NCBI RefSeq assembly: GCF_900106765.1
Contig: NZ_FNNG01000009.1
Location: forward strand, 1 to 64,000
Reading direction: 5' to 3'
DNA: 64,000 nucleotides
DNA from: Tepidimicrobium xylanilyticum
Lineage (GTDB): Bacteria > Bacillota > Clostridia > Tissierellales > Tepidimicrobiaceae
Made by a program: the position numbers and the translations under genes. The notes beneath the pieces are model-generated. The model saw only the letters and a program-made list of their open reading frames with translations, ran no database searches and was not told the origin of the DNA. Positions within the stretch are counted from its first letter, which is position 1. Each line of letters opens with the position of its first letter. Below, one piece after another: positions 31,542-40,808 of the stretch.

Positions 31542-31656
31542 AAGACCTTTGTTTAGCATGATTTGCTAAACAAAGGTCTTGCTACCCAGTTAATAGGGCT
31601 AGTTAGCCGGGACTGATCCGTACTGACGACCAACTATTTTAAGCTACTCCCCTTTG
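31542..31656 (-). ncRNA. yybP-ykoY (manganese) riboswitch with overlapping terminator
   Basis: The minus-strand RNA begins CAAAGGGGAGUAGC (31656 down) and ends the aptamer with GCAAGACCUUUG (31582-31571), the two conserved ends of the yybP-ykoY class that form P1 and the metal loops. The arm between carries GUCAGUACGGAUC and a CCGGCU stem. The 3' strand of P1 is also the first arm of a 17-bp terminator (31580-31542) followed by a T-run. Metal binding would keep P1 and let transcription proceed into the ATPase gene. The gene starts about 130 nt further on. Confidence 0.88.
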
Positions 31657-31665
31657 TTGATATCA

Positions 31666-31694
31666 ATTATACAATATTTAATTCAAAGATTCAA
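31666..31694 (-). promoter_or_regulatory. Promoter of the riboswitch/ATPase transcript
   Basis: Minus strand: TTGAAT (31694-31689), 17-nt spacer, TATAAT (31671-31666). The predicted start is a few bases before the aptamer, which fits a leader beginning with the P1 stem. Confidence 0.8.
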
Positions 31695-31732
31695 TATAAA
31701 AATATTCATAAATTGAAAAATTAAATAGCCGT

Positions 31733-31761
31733 TTGACAAGTTTAGCTTATTATAAGATAAT
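31733..31761 (+). promoter_or_regulatory. walR operon promoter
   Basis: TTGACA (31733-31738), 17-nt spacer, GATAAT (31756-31761), about 70 nt before walR. It diverges from the riboswitch promoter. Confidence 0.75.
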
Positions 31762-31833
31762 TTAACCATAAAGGTAGATTGGTATTTTCTTAAGAAATTT
31801 ATTTCACTTTATATTATAGATGGAGTGATTTTT

Positions 31834-32526
31834 ATGAGTAAAAAGATATTATTGGTGGAAGATGAAAAAGCTATTGCTGAAATAGTAAAGTTTAATTTAG
31901 AAAAGGAAGGCTTTTCTGTTGATTTGGCTTTTGATGGAGAAGAAGCTATTGAAAAAGTACATAGCCTTTTACCGGAACTAATCCTTTTAGATATTATGCT
32001 TCCTAAAAAAGATGGATTTCAAGTTTTAAAAGAAATAAGAAAGGATTACAAAATTCCCATTTTAATGCTTACTGCTAAAGAAGAAGAAGTGGACAAGGTA
32101 TTAGGACTAGAGTTAGGTGCAGATGACTATATAACGAAACCCTTTAGCATGAGGGAATTAATAGCTAGAGTGAAAGCTAATTTAAGGAGGGTGGAGTTTT
32201 CAAACTCCAATTTAAATAGCGACAATGTATTGGAATTTGGCGATTTGGTTATAGATTTAAATAAGTATGAGGTGCGAAAAAGAGGACAAGTTGTAGATTT
32301 AACCCATAGAGAATTTGAATTATTAAAATTCCTTGCTTCTAGCACAGAGCAAGTATTTACAAGAGAACAGTTATTAGAAGAAGTTTGGGGCTATGAATAT
32401 TATGGAGATATTAGAACAGTTGACGTTACTATTAGAAGGCTTAGAGAAAAGATAGAGGATAAAGATGGAGATTATAAATACATTATGACTAAAAGAGGAG
32501 TAGGATATTATTTCAGGAGGGGCTAG
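31834..32526 (+). CDS. walR: Two-component response regulator WalR (OmpR family)
   Basis: 230 residues: receiver domain with acidic EDE, phosphorylated Asp in LILLDIMLP, switch Thr in MLTAK and Lys in ITKPF, then a winged-helix DNA-binding domain (VDVTIRRLREKI, YIMTKRGVGYYF). With the adjacent kinase and yycH-yycI-walJ-htrA it is the essential cell-wall regulator WalR (YycF). ATG at 31834 chosen, with GGAG 8-9 nt upstream; an in-frame GTG at 31825 overlaps the ribosome site. Confidence 0.94.
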   Translation: MSKKILLVEDEKAIAEIVKFNLEKEGFSVDLAFDGEEAIEKVHSLLPELILLDIMLPKKDGFQVLKEIRKDYKIPILMLTAKEEEVDKVLGLELGADDYITKPFSMRELIARVKANLRRVEFSNSNLNSDNVLEFGDLVIDLNKYEVRKRGQVVDLTHREFELLKFLASSTEQVFTREQLLEEVWGYEYYGDIRTVDVTIRRLREKIEDKDGDYKYIMTKRGVGYYFRRG

Positions 32527-32529
32527 CCC

Positions 32530-34347
32530 ATGTTTTCAAGTATTAGATGGAAATTTATCATAGTCTATTTTTTACTCGTGTTTATGGCTATGGTCATTGT
32601 AGGAGTATTTATAATAAGGCGGTTTGAAACCCAACAGTTAAACAATAGATTGAATACCATGATAAAACAGGTAGAGACTATTATTAGCACTTCCAGTGAT
32701 TTATCAGAGGAAGATTGGGGTGAATATATCGAAGGGATCCAAAAGACATTAAATGAGTGGACCTTTTCAGGTTCGGAAACTCTATATGTGATTTATAATG
32801 ACGACATTTCGAGGATCATTGCTTCATCACATAAAAGTTATCATCAAATTATAGGGCAAAATGCCTTAACATATAGGGACTTAGATCCTACCTTAATCCT
32901 AGCAGCTAATAATGGTGAAAAGAGTTCAGGTATTAAAAAAGACTTGAATGAAAATTTTCTTTACCAACATTTAGCTTATCCAGTACTTAATGAAATTGGA
33001 CAAGTAAAGGGCATACTATATATGATTGGAGATTTACAGGATGTATACAATACAATAGATGCAACAAAAAGGATACTTACTAGTGCTACCTTATTGGCCC
33101 TATTAATAACGGTAATATTGGGTTTTTTAATTGCAAGCAGTGTAACAGAGCCCATTAGAGATGTGACAGAAAAGGCGGAGAAGATGGCAAAGGGAGATTT
33201 TGACCAATTTGTTGAAGTTAAATCCGATGATGAAATTGGCCAGTTAGCTAGTATGTTTAACTATCTTACCCTAAAATTAAAGGACACCATTCAGGAGATG
33301 GATTTGGAAAAAAGCAAATTGGATACTATATTCAATTATATGGCCGATGGAGTTATAGCAGTGGATGTTAATGGGCATATAATCCATGCTAACCCTATTG
33401 CAATAGATATATTAGATTTAGAGGAAACCTTAAATACTGAGTTTAGCAATGATAAAATTTTTTTCATGGAAAGGATAGATTTAAAGGATATAGACTATGA
33501 GGATTCAACTACTCTTGAAGGAGAAAAAACGGTAAAAATCAAAGACACGGTATATCGCATTAAATATGCTCCTTTTAGGGATGAAAGGAACGATATTGGC
33601 GGAATAATAATTGTGTTTCAAGATATAACGGAGCAACATAAACTAGATAATATGAGGAAGGAATTTGTTGCTAATGTATCCCATGAATTGAAGACACCAA
33701 TAACCACTATAAAGTCTTATACTGAAACATTGATGGATTCTGGGGATATTGACAAAGCCCTTTATGAAAAATTCTTATCGGTAATCAATAATGAATGTGA
33801 TAGAATGGCTCGTATAGTAAGGGATCTGCTTCAACTTTCCAATTTAGATTATAATAAAACTAAATGGAAAAAAGTAAATTATTCGGTAGAGAAATTACTC
33901 AAAGAAGCCTGTTTAAAACTAGATTTTTCACTGAAGGAAAAGAACCAAAGCTTATGCTTGGATATTGAAGAGGATATTCCAGATATTGTAATAGATAAGG
34001 ATGGCATGGAACAGGTTATACTAAATATAATGTCCAATGCCATAAAATATACTCCTGATAATGGAGAAATAACCATATTAGCAAAACAGGTTAATGACAA
34101 TGTTGTAATTACAGTAAAAGATAATGGAATTGGGATACCTGAGGAAGATATTGGTAGGATTTTTGAAAGATTTTATAGGGTTGATAAGGGTAGAAGTAGG
34201 GAATTAGGAGGAACTGGCCTAGGACTATCCATTGCTAAGCAAATAGTAGAAGCGCACGATGGAGATATAATATTAAGGTCAGAATATAATGTGGGTACAG
34301 AAGTAGACATTATTCTTCCTATAAAGACTGCTGTAATTCATTCTTAA
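32530..34347 (+). CDS. walK: Sensor histidine kinase WalK
   Basis: 605 residues. First membrane helix at about 8-30, an extracytoplasmic sensor domain of about 150 residues, second helix at about 182-204, HAMP, a PAS domain (about 265-370), HisKA with the phospho-His in NVSHELKTP (His385) and a HATPase with NIMSNAIKYTPDNGE, DNGIGIPEED and GGTGLGLSIAK. It senses wall status and phosphorylates WalR. The gene starts 3 nt after walR. Confidence 0.94.
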   Translation: MFSSIRWKFIIVYFLLVFMAMVIVGVFIIRRFETQQLNNRLNTMIKQVETIISTSSDLSEEDWGEYIEGIQKTLNEWTFSGSETLYVIYNDDISRIIASSHKSYHQIIGQNALTYRDLDPTLILAANNGEKSSGIKKDLNENFLYQHLAYPVLNEIGQVKGILYMIGDLQDVYNTIDATKRILTSATLLALLITVILGFLIASSVTEPIRDVTEKAEKMAKGDFDQFVEVKSDDEIGQLASMFNYLTLKLKDTIQEMDLEKSKLDTIFNYMADGVIAVDVNGHIIHANPIAIDILDLEETLNTEFSNDKIFFMERIDLKDIDYEDSTTLEGEKTVKIKDTVYRIKYAPFRDERNDIGGIIIVFQDITEQHKLDNMRKEFVANVSHELKTPITTIKSYTETLMDSGDIDKALYEKFLSVINNECDRMARIVRDLLQLSNLDYNKTKWKKVNYSVEKLLKEACLKLDFSLKEKNQSLCLDIEEDIPDIVIDKDGMEQVILNIMSNAIKYTPDNGEITILAKQVNDNVVITVKDNGIGIPEEDIGRIFERFYRVDKGRSRELGGTGLGLSIAKQIVEAHDGDIILRSEYNVGTEVDIILPIKTAVIHS

Positions 34348-34427
34348 TTGGCTTGTAATATAATTGTAATATAATTGGTGTATAATGTTAATGTGCCTCA
34401 GTATGGGATAAAGGAGGTTGAAAGACG

Positions 34428-34931
34428 TTGAAAAAGTCAATGGCTAGCCTATTGCTAGTTATAATGGTATTATCTTTTTCTACAGCAGGCTTTGCGCAAA
34501 CTGGAAGTCAACAAAATATGGAAAATTCTAAAGTTGATATAACTAAGTACCAAGTAATTTTGCCGGAAGAAGATTCTATTGCTACTCAAAATAAGGTAGT
34601 TTTAATATCTGGTAAGGCCCCTGAAGGAACTAGTATAACTATTGAGGTATATGGAGCCATAGATTTAACGGGGAATAATTATTCCCTAATTAAATTACCT
34701 GAAGATGATGACTATATTTTAGTATCTAGTAAAACCATAGAAGCTGGCAAACTGGGTTTTGGTGAAGAAATAGAATTGATATTGGGGATTAATAAAGTAA
34801 TCATTAAATTTAACGTAGAGGGTGTACCTATTGTAGAAAAAATATTGTATTATTTTGAAAAGGAGCAAGTGGAAATTAGTTTAAAAAATACACTGATAAC
34901 TCCTGATAGCAAAGAGCATGGTATCGATTAA
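34428..34931 (+). CDS. Secreted protein of unknown function in the wal operon
   Basis: 167 residues. A typical signal peptide starts MKKSMASLLLVIMVLSFSTA with probable cleavage after GFAQ. The mature part is acidic and beta-rich, with an Ig-like or Big-like pattern (VVLISGKAPEGTSITIEVYGAI). Starts at a TTG (34428), preferred because it supplies the Lys pair of the signal peptide; AAAGGAGG is about 10 nt upstream. It sits between walK and yycH, where the Bacillus operon has no gene. I do not recognise the family. Confidence 0.7.
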   Translation: MKKSMASLLLVIMVLSFSTAGFAQTGSQQNMENSKVDITKYQVILPEEDSIATQNKVVLISGKAPEGTSITIEVYGAIDLTGNNYSLIKLPEDDDYILVSSKTIEAGKLGFGEEIELILGINKVIIKFNVEGVPIVEKILYYFEKEQVEISLKNTLITPDSKEHGID

Positions 34932-34945
34932 GGAGATGATTTGTA

Positions 34946-36379
34946 GTGTATAAAGAAAGGATAAAAACTTTCCTGCTCCTGTTTCTCGTATTTATAAGTA
35001 TTTTTTTGACGAAACAACTGTGGATGCAAATGCCTTATGATATTTTTTCCTTATTTGAAAGAAGGGAAGCCATATCTGCAAATTTTTTGTTTACCGATAT
35101 GATTAAACCAGATAAATATCAATTGAATTTTAACGAAAAAAATCATACTTTTTTTTACAGTGATGATGATAACAATCTATGGACAAGTTCTCGGGTTTTT
35201 TTAGCAGATATTTTTTCCTCTAATAGCGTCATTATGGAAAACATATCTGCTAAAGAATTATTGAACTTGCATAATAGTAGGTCCATAGTTTTTTATTTTC
35301 CAGAAAATTTCAACACCTATATTTTAGCTCGTTCTTTAGGGGTACAGAAACCTGGTGACATAGTGGAAAATATTGCTGATATAAATAGGATTTATTTTTA
35401 TTTAGGTGCAGGAGAACCCTATATCATTTTCAGCAATGGGAAAGAGAATTTAAAAGTATATAGTTCCAATTTAAATTTGGACAGTATTAAAAATAGGCTT
35501 AAGGCCATTGAAAATGCTGATTATACCTATTATTATCCCATTAGAGAGACTTTAAATGTAAACAATGATATTTACATTCCATATAGGATGTCTAAAAATT
35601 TACCTATAGTCTATGTAGAAAATGAATTAAAAACTGATGACATAGAGGAAATGAGAGGTATTGCCGAGATATTTTTTAAAAAGGATATCGATTATATAAG
35701 GGAAATTATAGAAAACAACGGTTCTATATTGTACTTATATAACCAAAAGGTTTTAAAAATCAATCAAAATGGATTATTAGAATATTTCAGCCCATTAGAG
35801 GAGCCTGTAAAGGAAAGAAATCTCTATATTAGCTTGAATACGACTTCGGAATTTTTGTCAAACCACTTAGGAGTTCCAAAGGACCTGTACTTATCTAAAA
35901 TAGAGGAGATTGAATCAGAAGGAAATCTAGGATATAGATTGACTTTCAAATATAGGATTAGGGGAATCCCTGTAATACTGTCTAAGGACATAGCAGAAGA
36001 TTTTATTCAAATTGACGTTTTTAATAGCTATATTAGGAATTATAAAAGATTTATCAGAAGAGATATGAATATCAATATTAATGAAGCTGAAGAATCTAAA
36101 CAGATGTTATCTACCTATTACATCATCAACAACAATTATCAGTTATTAGAAAAAGGGTACTTGGAGGATAATAAACTATCCTTAGAAGCAATAGATGAAG
36201 AAGCTTTAAAGGAAGAGGTGCTTTCGTCTATAAAAGATATTTCCTTAACATATTTAGACCCTTGCAATAATAAGCAAAATGAAAGATTAATAGGAGTATG
36301 GCTATTAAAGGTAGGAAATAGAACTTATGCTTTTGATGCTTACGATGGTGAGCTTTTGTTTAGCGAAATTAATAGTTAG
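34946..36379 (+). CDS. yycH: WalRK regulatory membrane protein YycH
   Basis: 477 residues. One N-terminal membrane helix (TFLLLFLVFISIFLT) with a large extracytoplasmic part, matching YycH in length, topology and position after walK. In Bacillus YycH with YycI restrains WalK through membrane-helix contacts. Starts at a GTG, with AAGGAGATGA upstream, 14 nt after the secreted protein. Confidence 0.85.
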   Translation: MYKERIKTFLLLFLVFISIFLTKQLWMQMPYDIFSLFERREAISANFLFTDMIKPDKYQLNFNEKNHTFFYSDDDNNLWTSSRVFLADIFSSNSVIMENISAKELLNLHNSRSIVFYFPENFNTYILARSLGVQKPGDIVENIADINRIYFYLGAGEPYIIFSNGKENLKVYSSNLNLDSIKNRLKAIENADYTYYYPIRETLNVNNDIYIPYRMSKNLPIVYVENELKTDDIEEMRGIAEIFFKKDIDYIREIIENNGSILYLYNQKVLKINQNGLLEYFSPLEEPVKERNLYISLNTTSEFLSNHLGVPKDLYLSKIEEIESEGNLGYRLTFKYRIRGIPVILSKDIAEDFIQIDVFNSYIRNYKRFIRRDMNININEAEESKQMLSTYYIINNNYQLLEKGYLEDNKLSLEAIDEEALKEEVLSSIKDISLTYLDPCNNKQNERLIGVWLLKVGNRTYAFDAYDGELLFSEINS

Positions 36380-36397
36380 TCTTGGATGGTGAAAATA

Positions 36398-37243
36398 ATG
36401 GATTGGTCAAAAGCTAAGACCATATTAATAGTAGCTTTTATTATTACAAATTTGTTATTAGTCTATGTGCTAATAGGAGAATATCATATTGATGAACCTA
36501 CACTTAAAAAAGAATTTATTAATGAAGTAATAGAGTTATTAAAGGAGAAAGACATAGGGGTTGCAACTGAAATGCCAATGGAAATACCAAGGTTAAATTC
36601 CATGATAGTAGAGTATGAAAATGTAAATATTCAACGATTAAATCTAAACTACTTTAATAATAAAGGGATTATAGAACAAAGTTCTGAAGGTCTTAGCAAA
36701 GTTGTAAGAGGCGGGGAATCTTTTTTGCTAATAAATAATAGGTCTATTATCTATGAAAATAGTATTGATGATAAAATATATTCGGATCTAGATGAAGATA
36801 AAGCTATTGAATTAGCAGAGGAATTTATTAAAAAGGGTAAGTTCAATACTGATGACATGAAGCTTTCCTTCATTAAAGAAGATAAAGGAACATTCTATAT
36901 AGAATATTCTAAAATATATGAGGATGTTTATGTTGAAAAGGCTTTTACAAATTTTCAAATAGATAAAAGGGGAGTAAAGAGATTTGAAAGATCCTGGCTA
37001 AAAGAAAAAGATTTAGCAGATGTTGAGATATACATTAGCACTGCTCCTAAATCCATATTAGCTCTACTTGGAATGCAGCAGGTATATGGTAAGACCATTA
37101 CAGATATTTCCCTATGCTATTATTTTGAACCAGAAAAACACGATTATTTAGAAAAGCCTACTGAGGCAAAACAGGGAAAAGCTGTTCCTGCATGGAGAAT
37201 CCAATTTGATGATGGATATAAGATTTTTATAGATGAGTACTAA
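36398..37243 (+). CDS. yycI: WalRK regulatory membrane protein YycI
   Basis: 281 residues. Starts MDWSKAKTILIVAFIITNLL, the typical YycI N-terminal helix, with an extracytoplasmic domain that includes a SEGLSKVVRGGESFLLINN-like beta region. Partner of YycH in control of WalK. The ATG at 36398 gives the family N-terminus; an upstream ATG in frame at 36386 adds four residues. Confidence 0.86.
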   Translation: MDWSKAKTILIVAFIITNLLLVYVLIGEYHIDEPTLKKEFINEVIELLKEKDIGVATEMPMEIPRLNSMIVEYENVNIQRLNLNYFNNKGIIEQSSEGLSKVVRGGESFLLINNRSIIYENSIDDKIYSDLDEDKAIELAEEFIKKGKFNTDDMKLSFIKEDKGTFYIEYSKIYEDVYVEKAFTNFQIDKRGVKRFERSWLKEKDLADVEIYISTAPKSILALLGMQQVYGKTITDISLCYYFEPEKHDYLEKPTEAKQGKAVPAWRIQFDDGYKIFIDEY

Positions 37244-37246
37244 AAT

Positions 37247-37272
37247 GAAGAATCTGTTGGTTCTTCTTTTTT
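37247..37272 (+). terminator. Weak terminator after yycI
   Basis: GAAGAA (37247-37252) and TTCTTC (37261-37266) with an 8-nt loop and a following run of T. The stem is short and A/T-rich; partial termination before walJ is plausible. Confidence 0.55.
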
Positions 37273-37322
37273 GTTTATATATAATAATATATATATGACT
37301 ATAATATATTGGAGTGAATAAG

Positions 37323-38120
37323 ATGGGATTAAAATTTTGCTCCCTATCCAGTGGTAGTAATGGAAATTGCTTGTACATAGAAACGGATAGGATGAGAATA
37401 CTTATAGATGGTGGTTTAAGTGGGAAAAGGATAGAAAAGCTATTATCTCATATAGGAATTTGTCCTACTAGTATAAATAGCATTTTAGTAACCCATGAGC
37501 ATATAGATCATGTTAGAGGGGTAGGAGTACTTTCAAGAAAGCATGATATTCCCATATATGCTAATGAGAAAACATGGATAAGTATGAAAAATATAATAGG
37601 TGAAATAAAGGAAAAAAATATAAAGTTAATAGAAACGAATAAATATTTTCAATTGGGAGATATAGATATACTACCCTTTAGTACATTTCATGATGCAGCC
37701 GATCCTTTAGGCTTTTGTATCAACTATAAGAAAATAAAAACTAGTATTACAACCGATACTGGCTGGGTAAATGATAATATGAAGGAAATTATTAAAGGGT
37801 CTTCCCTTTATTTTATTGAAGCTAACCATGACGTAAAAATGCTCAAGGAAGGAAGATATCCTTGGCATTTAAAAAAGAGGATCTTAAGTACCAGAGGGCA
37901 TTTATCTAATATAGACTCTGGCAGAGTATTATCTGAAGTATTAACGGGAGATGGCGAGATAGTCATATTAGCACATCTAAGTGAAGAAAATAATAAGCCT
38001 TCTATAGCTTATGAAACGGTAAAGGAAAGCATAGAAGAACACGGTATAAAGGTGAATAGGGACCTAGATTTAAATCTGGCTCATAGGGGTAGACCTACCA
38101 AAATATTTACTTTAGGGTAG
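37323..38120 (+). CDS. walJ: Metallo-beta-lactamase fold hydrolase WalJ/YycJ
   Basis: 265-residue metallo-beta-lactamase fold protein. Metal-binding THEHIDH, a further His in FSTFHDAADP, Asp in ITTDTGWV, and His in LAHLSEENN. YycJ-type proteins are nucleases tied to DNA repair and the wal locus. The ATG at 37323 has GGAG 8 nt upstream; GTG at 37314 overlaps it. Confidence 0.9.
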   Translation: MGLKFCSLSSGSNGNCLYIETDRMRILIDGGLSGKRIEKLLSHIGICPTSINSILVTHEHIDHVRGVGVLSRKHDIPIYANEKTWISMKNIIGEIKEKNIKLIETNKYFQLGDIDILPFSTFHDAADPLGFCINYKKIKTSITTDTGWVNDNMKEIIKGSSLYFIEANHDVKMLKEGRYPWHLKKRILSTRGHLSNIDSGRVLSEVLTGDGEIVILAHLSEENNKPSIAYETVKESIEEHGIKVNRDLDLNLAHRGRPTKIFTLG

Positions 38121-38136
38121 AAGTGGAGGAATGGGT

Positions 38137-39279
38137 ATGTATTTTGAAAGGCCACCTAGAAGAAGAGGAGTTTTTTCATACTTTATAGTAGCTTTAATTG
38201 GAGCGATTATTGGAGGGGTGATTAGCGTTTATATTGCACCTAACTACTTATATGGTAAAATAATTCCTATGCCAGAAATTTATCAAAATAGAGAAGTACC
38301 TATAAACCAAGGACAGCAAATTAACATTACTCCTATTGACGATATAACAACAGTTGAAGCTGTTGCTAAAAAGGCTATGAGTTTTGTGGTAGGGATTACA
38401 ACTGTTCAGGTTCAAAGAGAATTTTTCTGGGCAAGAGAAGTATCAGGTGTAGGTTCAGGTGTAATTGTAGATCCAAATGGATATATTCTCACAAATTCCC
38501 ATGTGGTAGCTGATGGGGATGTAAAACAGATAAACGTATTATTCGAAAATGGAGATACTCTTCCAGGTCAAGTATTATGGAACGATGCTGCTTTAGATTT
38601 GGCAATCGTTAAAGTTGAAGCTATGGGACTACCTACAGCCGATTTAGGTAATTCAGATTCTTTAGAAGTGGGGCAATTAGCTGTAGCAATTGGAAATCCT
38701 CTTGGTCTAGATTTTCAAAGGACTGTTACTGCTGGAGTCATATCTGGATTGGACAGAACCATAAGAACAAGTCAATATAGTGTTTTAGAAGGATTAATTC
38801 AAACGGATGCTTCTATTAACAGGGGAAATAGCGGTGGTCCATTACTAAATAGTAAAGGAGAAGTAATAGGAATTAATACTGTGAAGATCGGGACACAAGT
38901 AGGAGAAGGGCTAGGATTTGCAATTCCCATAAACGTTGCAAAACCTATTATCAAGGAAGTTGTTGAAAAGGGAGACTTTAAAGCTGTATATTTAGGTATT
39001 GCTGCAACTGAAGTTGAAAGATATGAACGTGAGTGGGGAGTAGATTTAAGTATAGATAAGGGAATTATTATAATTGAAATATCACCCAATACCCCTGCAG
39101 ATAAGGCAGGATTAAGGCCAGGAGATATAATTACCCACATAGATAATCAGGAACTTCAAAGTATGAATCAGCTAAAAAAAATTCTATACAAGTATAAAAA
39201 AGGAGATAAAGCTAGCTTAATGGTAGTTCGTAATGGAAAGCAAATGACTATAAACATTACTTTTTCAGAAGTAAGATAA
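38137..39279 (+). CDS. htrA: Membrane-anchored serine protease HtrA (S1C) with PDZ domain
   Basis: About 380 residues. N-terminal membrane anchor (YFIVALIGAIIGGVISVYI), trypsin-like domain with catalytic His (LTNSHVV), Asp (DAALDLAIVKV) and Ser (GNSGGPLLN), and one PDZ domain (about 280-370, with GLRPGDIITHID). It degrades misfolded extracytoplasmic proteins. Final member of the wal locus. The ATG at 38137 gives 7-nt spacing from GGAGG; the ATG at 38131 is too close. Confidence 0.93.
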   Translation: MYFERPPRRRGVFSYFIVALIGAIIGGVISVYIAPNYLYGKIIPMPEIYQNREVPINQGQQINITPIDDITTVEAVAKKAMSFVVGITTVQVQREFFWAREVSGVGSGVIVDPNGYILTNSHVVADGDVKQINVLFENGDTLPGQVLWNDAALDLAIVKVEAMGLPTADLGNSDSLEVGQLAVAIGNPLGLDFQRTVTAGVISGLDRTIRTSQYSVLEGLIQTDASINRGNSGGPLLNSKGEVIGINTVKIGTQVGEGLGFAIPINVAKPIIKEVVEKGDFKAVYLGIAATEVERYEREWGVDLSIDKGIIIIEISPNTPADKAGLRPGDIITHIDNQELQSMNQLKKILYKYKKGDKASLMVVRNGKQMTINITFSEVR

Positions 39280-39367
39280 TTTAAAGGTAAGCATTCAGGT
39301 TTTATAAATTCTAAATATTGCACATACTACAAATAAGCTATACTCTTAATGAAGTTGGAGTGATTTT

Positions 39368-39535
39368 ATGTATGTAGTCTGTAATGAACATTTAGAAAAT
39401 GCGATAGATGATTTTATAGAAATTTATGAACAGCCTCCCGATATATATGAGCTGGAAAAGGTAACCTTTACCGATTGGGCTAGTCCTCGTAATTGTAATT
39501 ATTGTGGTAATTTACCTAAGTATCTGGTTGTTTGA
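39368..39535 (+). CDS. CxxH/CxxC small protein
   Basis: 55 residues, starting MYVVCNEHLENAIDDF and with a C-terminal CNYCG. The CNEH and CNYC pairs make a likely zinc site. It matches the CxxH/CxxC protein family found between htrA and rlmH in Bacillus. Function unknown. GGAG precedes the ATG by 7-9 nt. Ends 19 nt before rtcB. Confidence 0.85.
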   Translation: MYVVCNEHLENAIDDFIEIYEQPPDIYELEKVTFTDWASPRNCNYCGNLPKYLVV

Positions 39536-39554
39536 TGTATAAGGAGGTTTTTAA

Positions 39555-40697
39555 ATGAAAATCTTTAGTCTGGGGAGAATCCCTATAAAATCATGGGCTA
39601 ATGAGGTAGAAGAAGAAGCTCTTCAACAGGCCATTAACCTCTCCAATTTACCCTTTGCTCATTCCCATATTGCATTGATGGCTGATGTTCACGTAGGCTT
39701 TGGAATGCCAATAGGTGGTGTACTAGCTTCAAAAGGCGTAATTATACCCAATGCTGTAGGGGTTGATATAGGCTGTGGCATTATTGCAGCGAAAACAGAT
39801 ATTTTAGATATAAGCACTGAACAGCTAGAAAACATAGTGGACAAGGCTCATAGAACAATACCTTTAGGTTATGATCATCATAAAAAGCCAAGAGATTGGG
39901 AGGGCTTTAACGATCCACCAAATATAAAGGTAATCTTTGAAGAGCTGGATTCAGCCAGATATCAAATTGGTACCTTAGGTGGAGGTAATCATTTTATGAG
40001 TATAGAGCGAGGCAGCGATGGCCATATCTGGTTAATGGTTCACTCAGGCAGTAGAAATTTTGGATATAAAATAGCCCATTATTACAATAAGGTAGCTAAT
40101 AAAATTAATGAGACAACTAAATTATCTCCACCAAAACAGGGTTTAGCAGGTCTTTATTTGGATTCAGAAGAGGGACAGGAATATTTTACTGCGATGAATT
40201 ATGCCCTTGAATTTGCCAGAGAAAATAGAGACCAGTTGTTAGAACAGTTTTACAGTATTTTTAAGGAAGAAACTAATTCTAAGCAGATATTAGAAAAAAT
40301 AATTATCCATCATAATTATGCAGCTATTGAAACCCATTTTGGAGAAAAGATAATTGTTCACAGAAAAGGCGCTATTAGGGCCCAATTAGGTGAGTTAGGA
40401 ATAATACCAGGATCAATGGGGACACCTTCTTATATCGTGGAGGGTTTAGGAAATGAAGAAAGCTTTAAAAGTTGCTCCCATGGTGCAGGCAGAGTAATGT
40501 CTAGAAAAATGGCCAATAAAATGATAACTAAAGAGATGGCTGATAAAGCAATGGAGGGAATTGTATATAAGGGTTGGAGAGAAGATCTATCCGAAGCGCC
40601 TATGGCTTATAAGGATATAGAAGAGGTCATTGAAAACCAAAAGGATTTAATAAAGCCACTGATTAAACTGGAACCTTTAGGTGTAGTAAAAGGATAA
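39555..40697 (+). CDS. rtcB: RtcB-family RNA ligase
   Basis: 380 residues. Metal and GMP-binding motifs in order: MADVHVGFGMPIGGV, NAVGVDIGCGI, GTLGGGNHF, HSGSRNFG, and the guanylylated His in CSHGAGRVMSR. RtcB joins RNA 2',3'-cyclic phosphate ends to 5'-OH ends. There is no archease or rtcA next to it. AAGGAGG upstream; ends at a strong terminator. Confidence 0.93.
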   Translation: MKIFSLGRIPIKSWANEVEEEALQQAINLSNLPFAHSHIALMADVHVGFGMPIGGVLASKGVIIPNAVGVDIGCGIIAAKTDILDISTEQLENIVDKAHRTIPLGYDHHKKPRDWEGFNDPPNIKVIFEELDSARYQIGTLGGGNHFMSIERGSDGHIWLMVHSGSRNFGYKIAHYYNKVANKINETTKLSPPKQGLAGLYLDSEEGQEYFTAMNYALEFARENRDQLLEQFYSIFKEETNSKQILEKIIIHHNYAAIETHFGEKIIVHRKGAIRAQLGELGIIPGSMGTPSYIVEGLGNEESFKSCSHGAGRVMSRKMANKMITKEMADKAMEGIVYKGWREDLSEAPMAYKDIEEVIENQKDLIKPLIKLEPLGVVKG

Positions 40698-40711
40698 TGA
40701 AAGATTTTTAC

Positions 40712-40759
40712 AGCATATAAAATAACAAGCGAACTTATGTTTTATATGCTATTTTTTTT
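40712..40759 (+). terminator. Terminator after rtcB
   Basis: AGCATATAAAA (40712-40722) and TTTTATATGCT (40740-40750), 11 bp, 17-nt loop, followed by ATTTTTTTT. Confidence 0.85.
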
Positions 40760-40808
40760 GTATTTTGGTATAATACTATTTATAACCATGGATAATGGGA
40801 GGTAAAAA

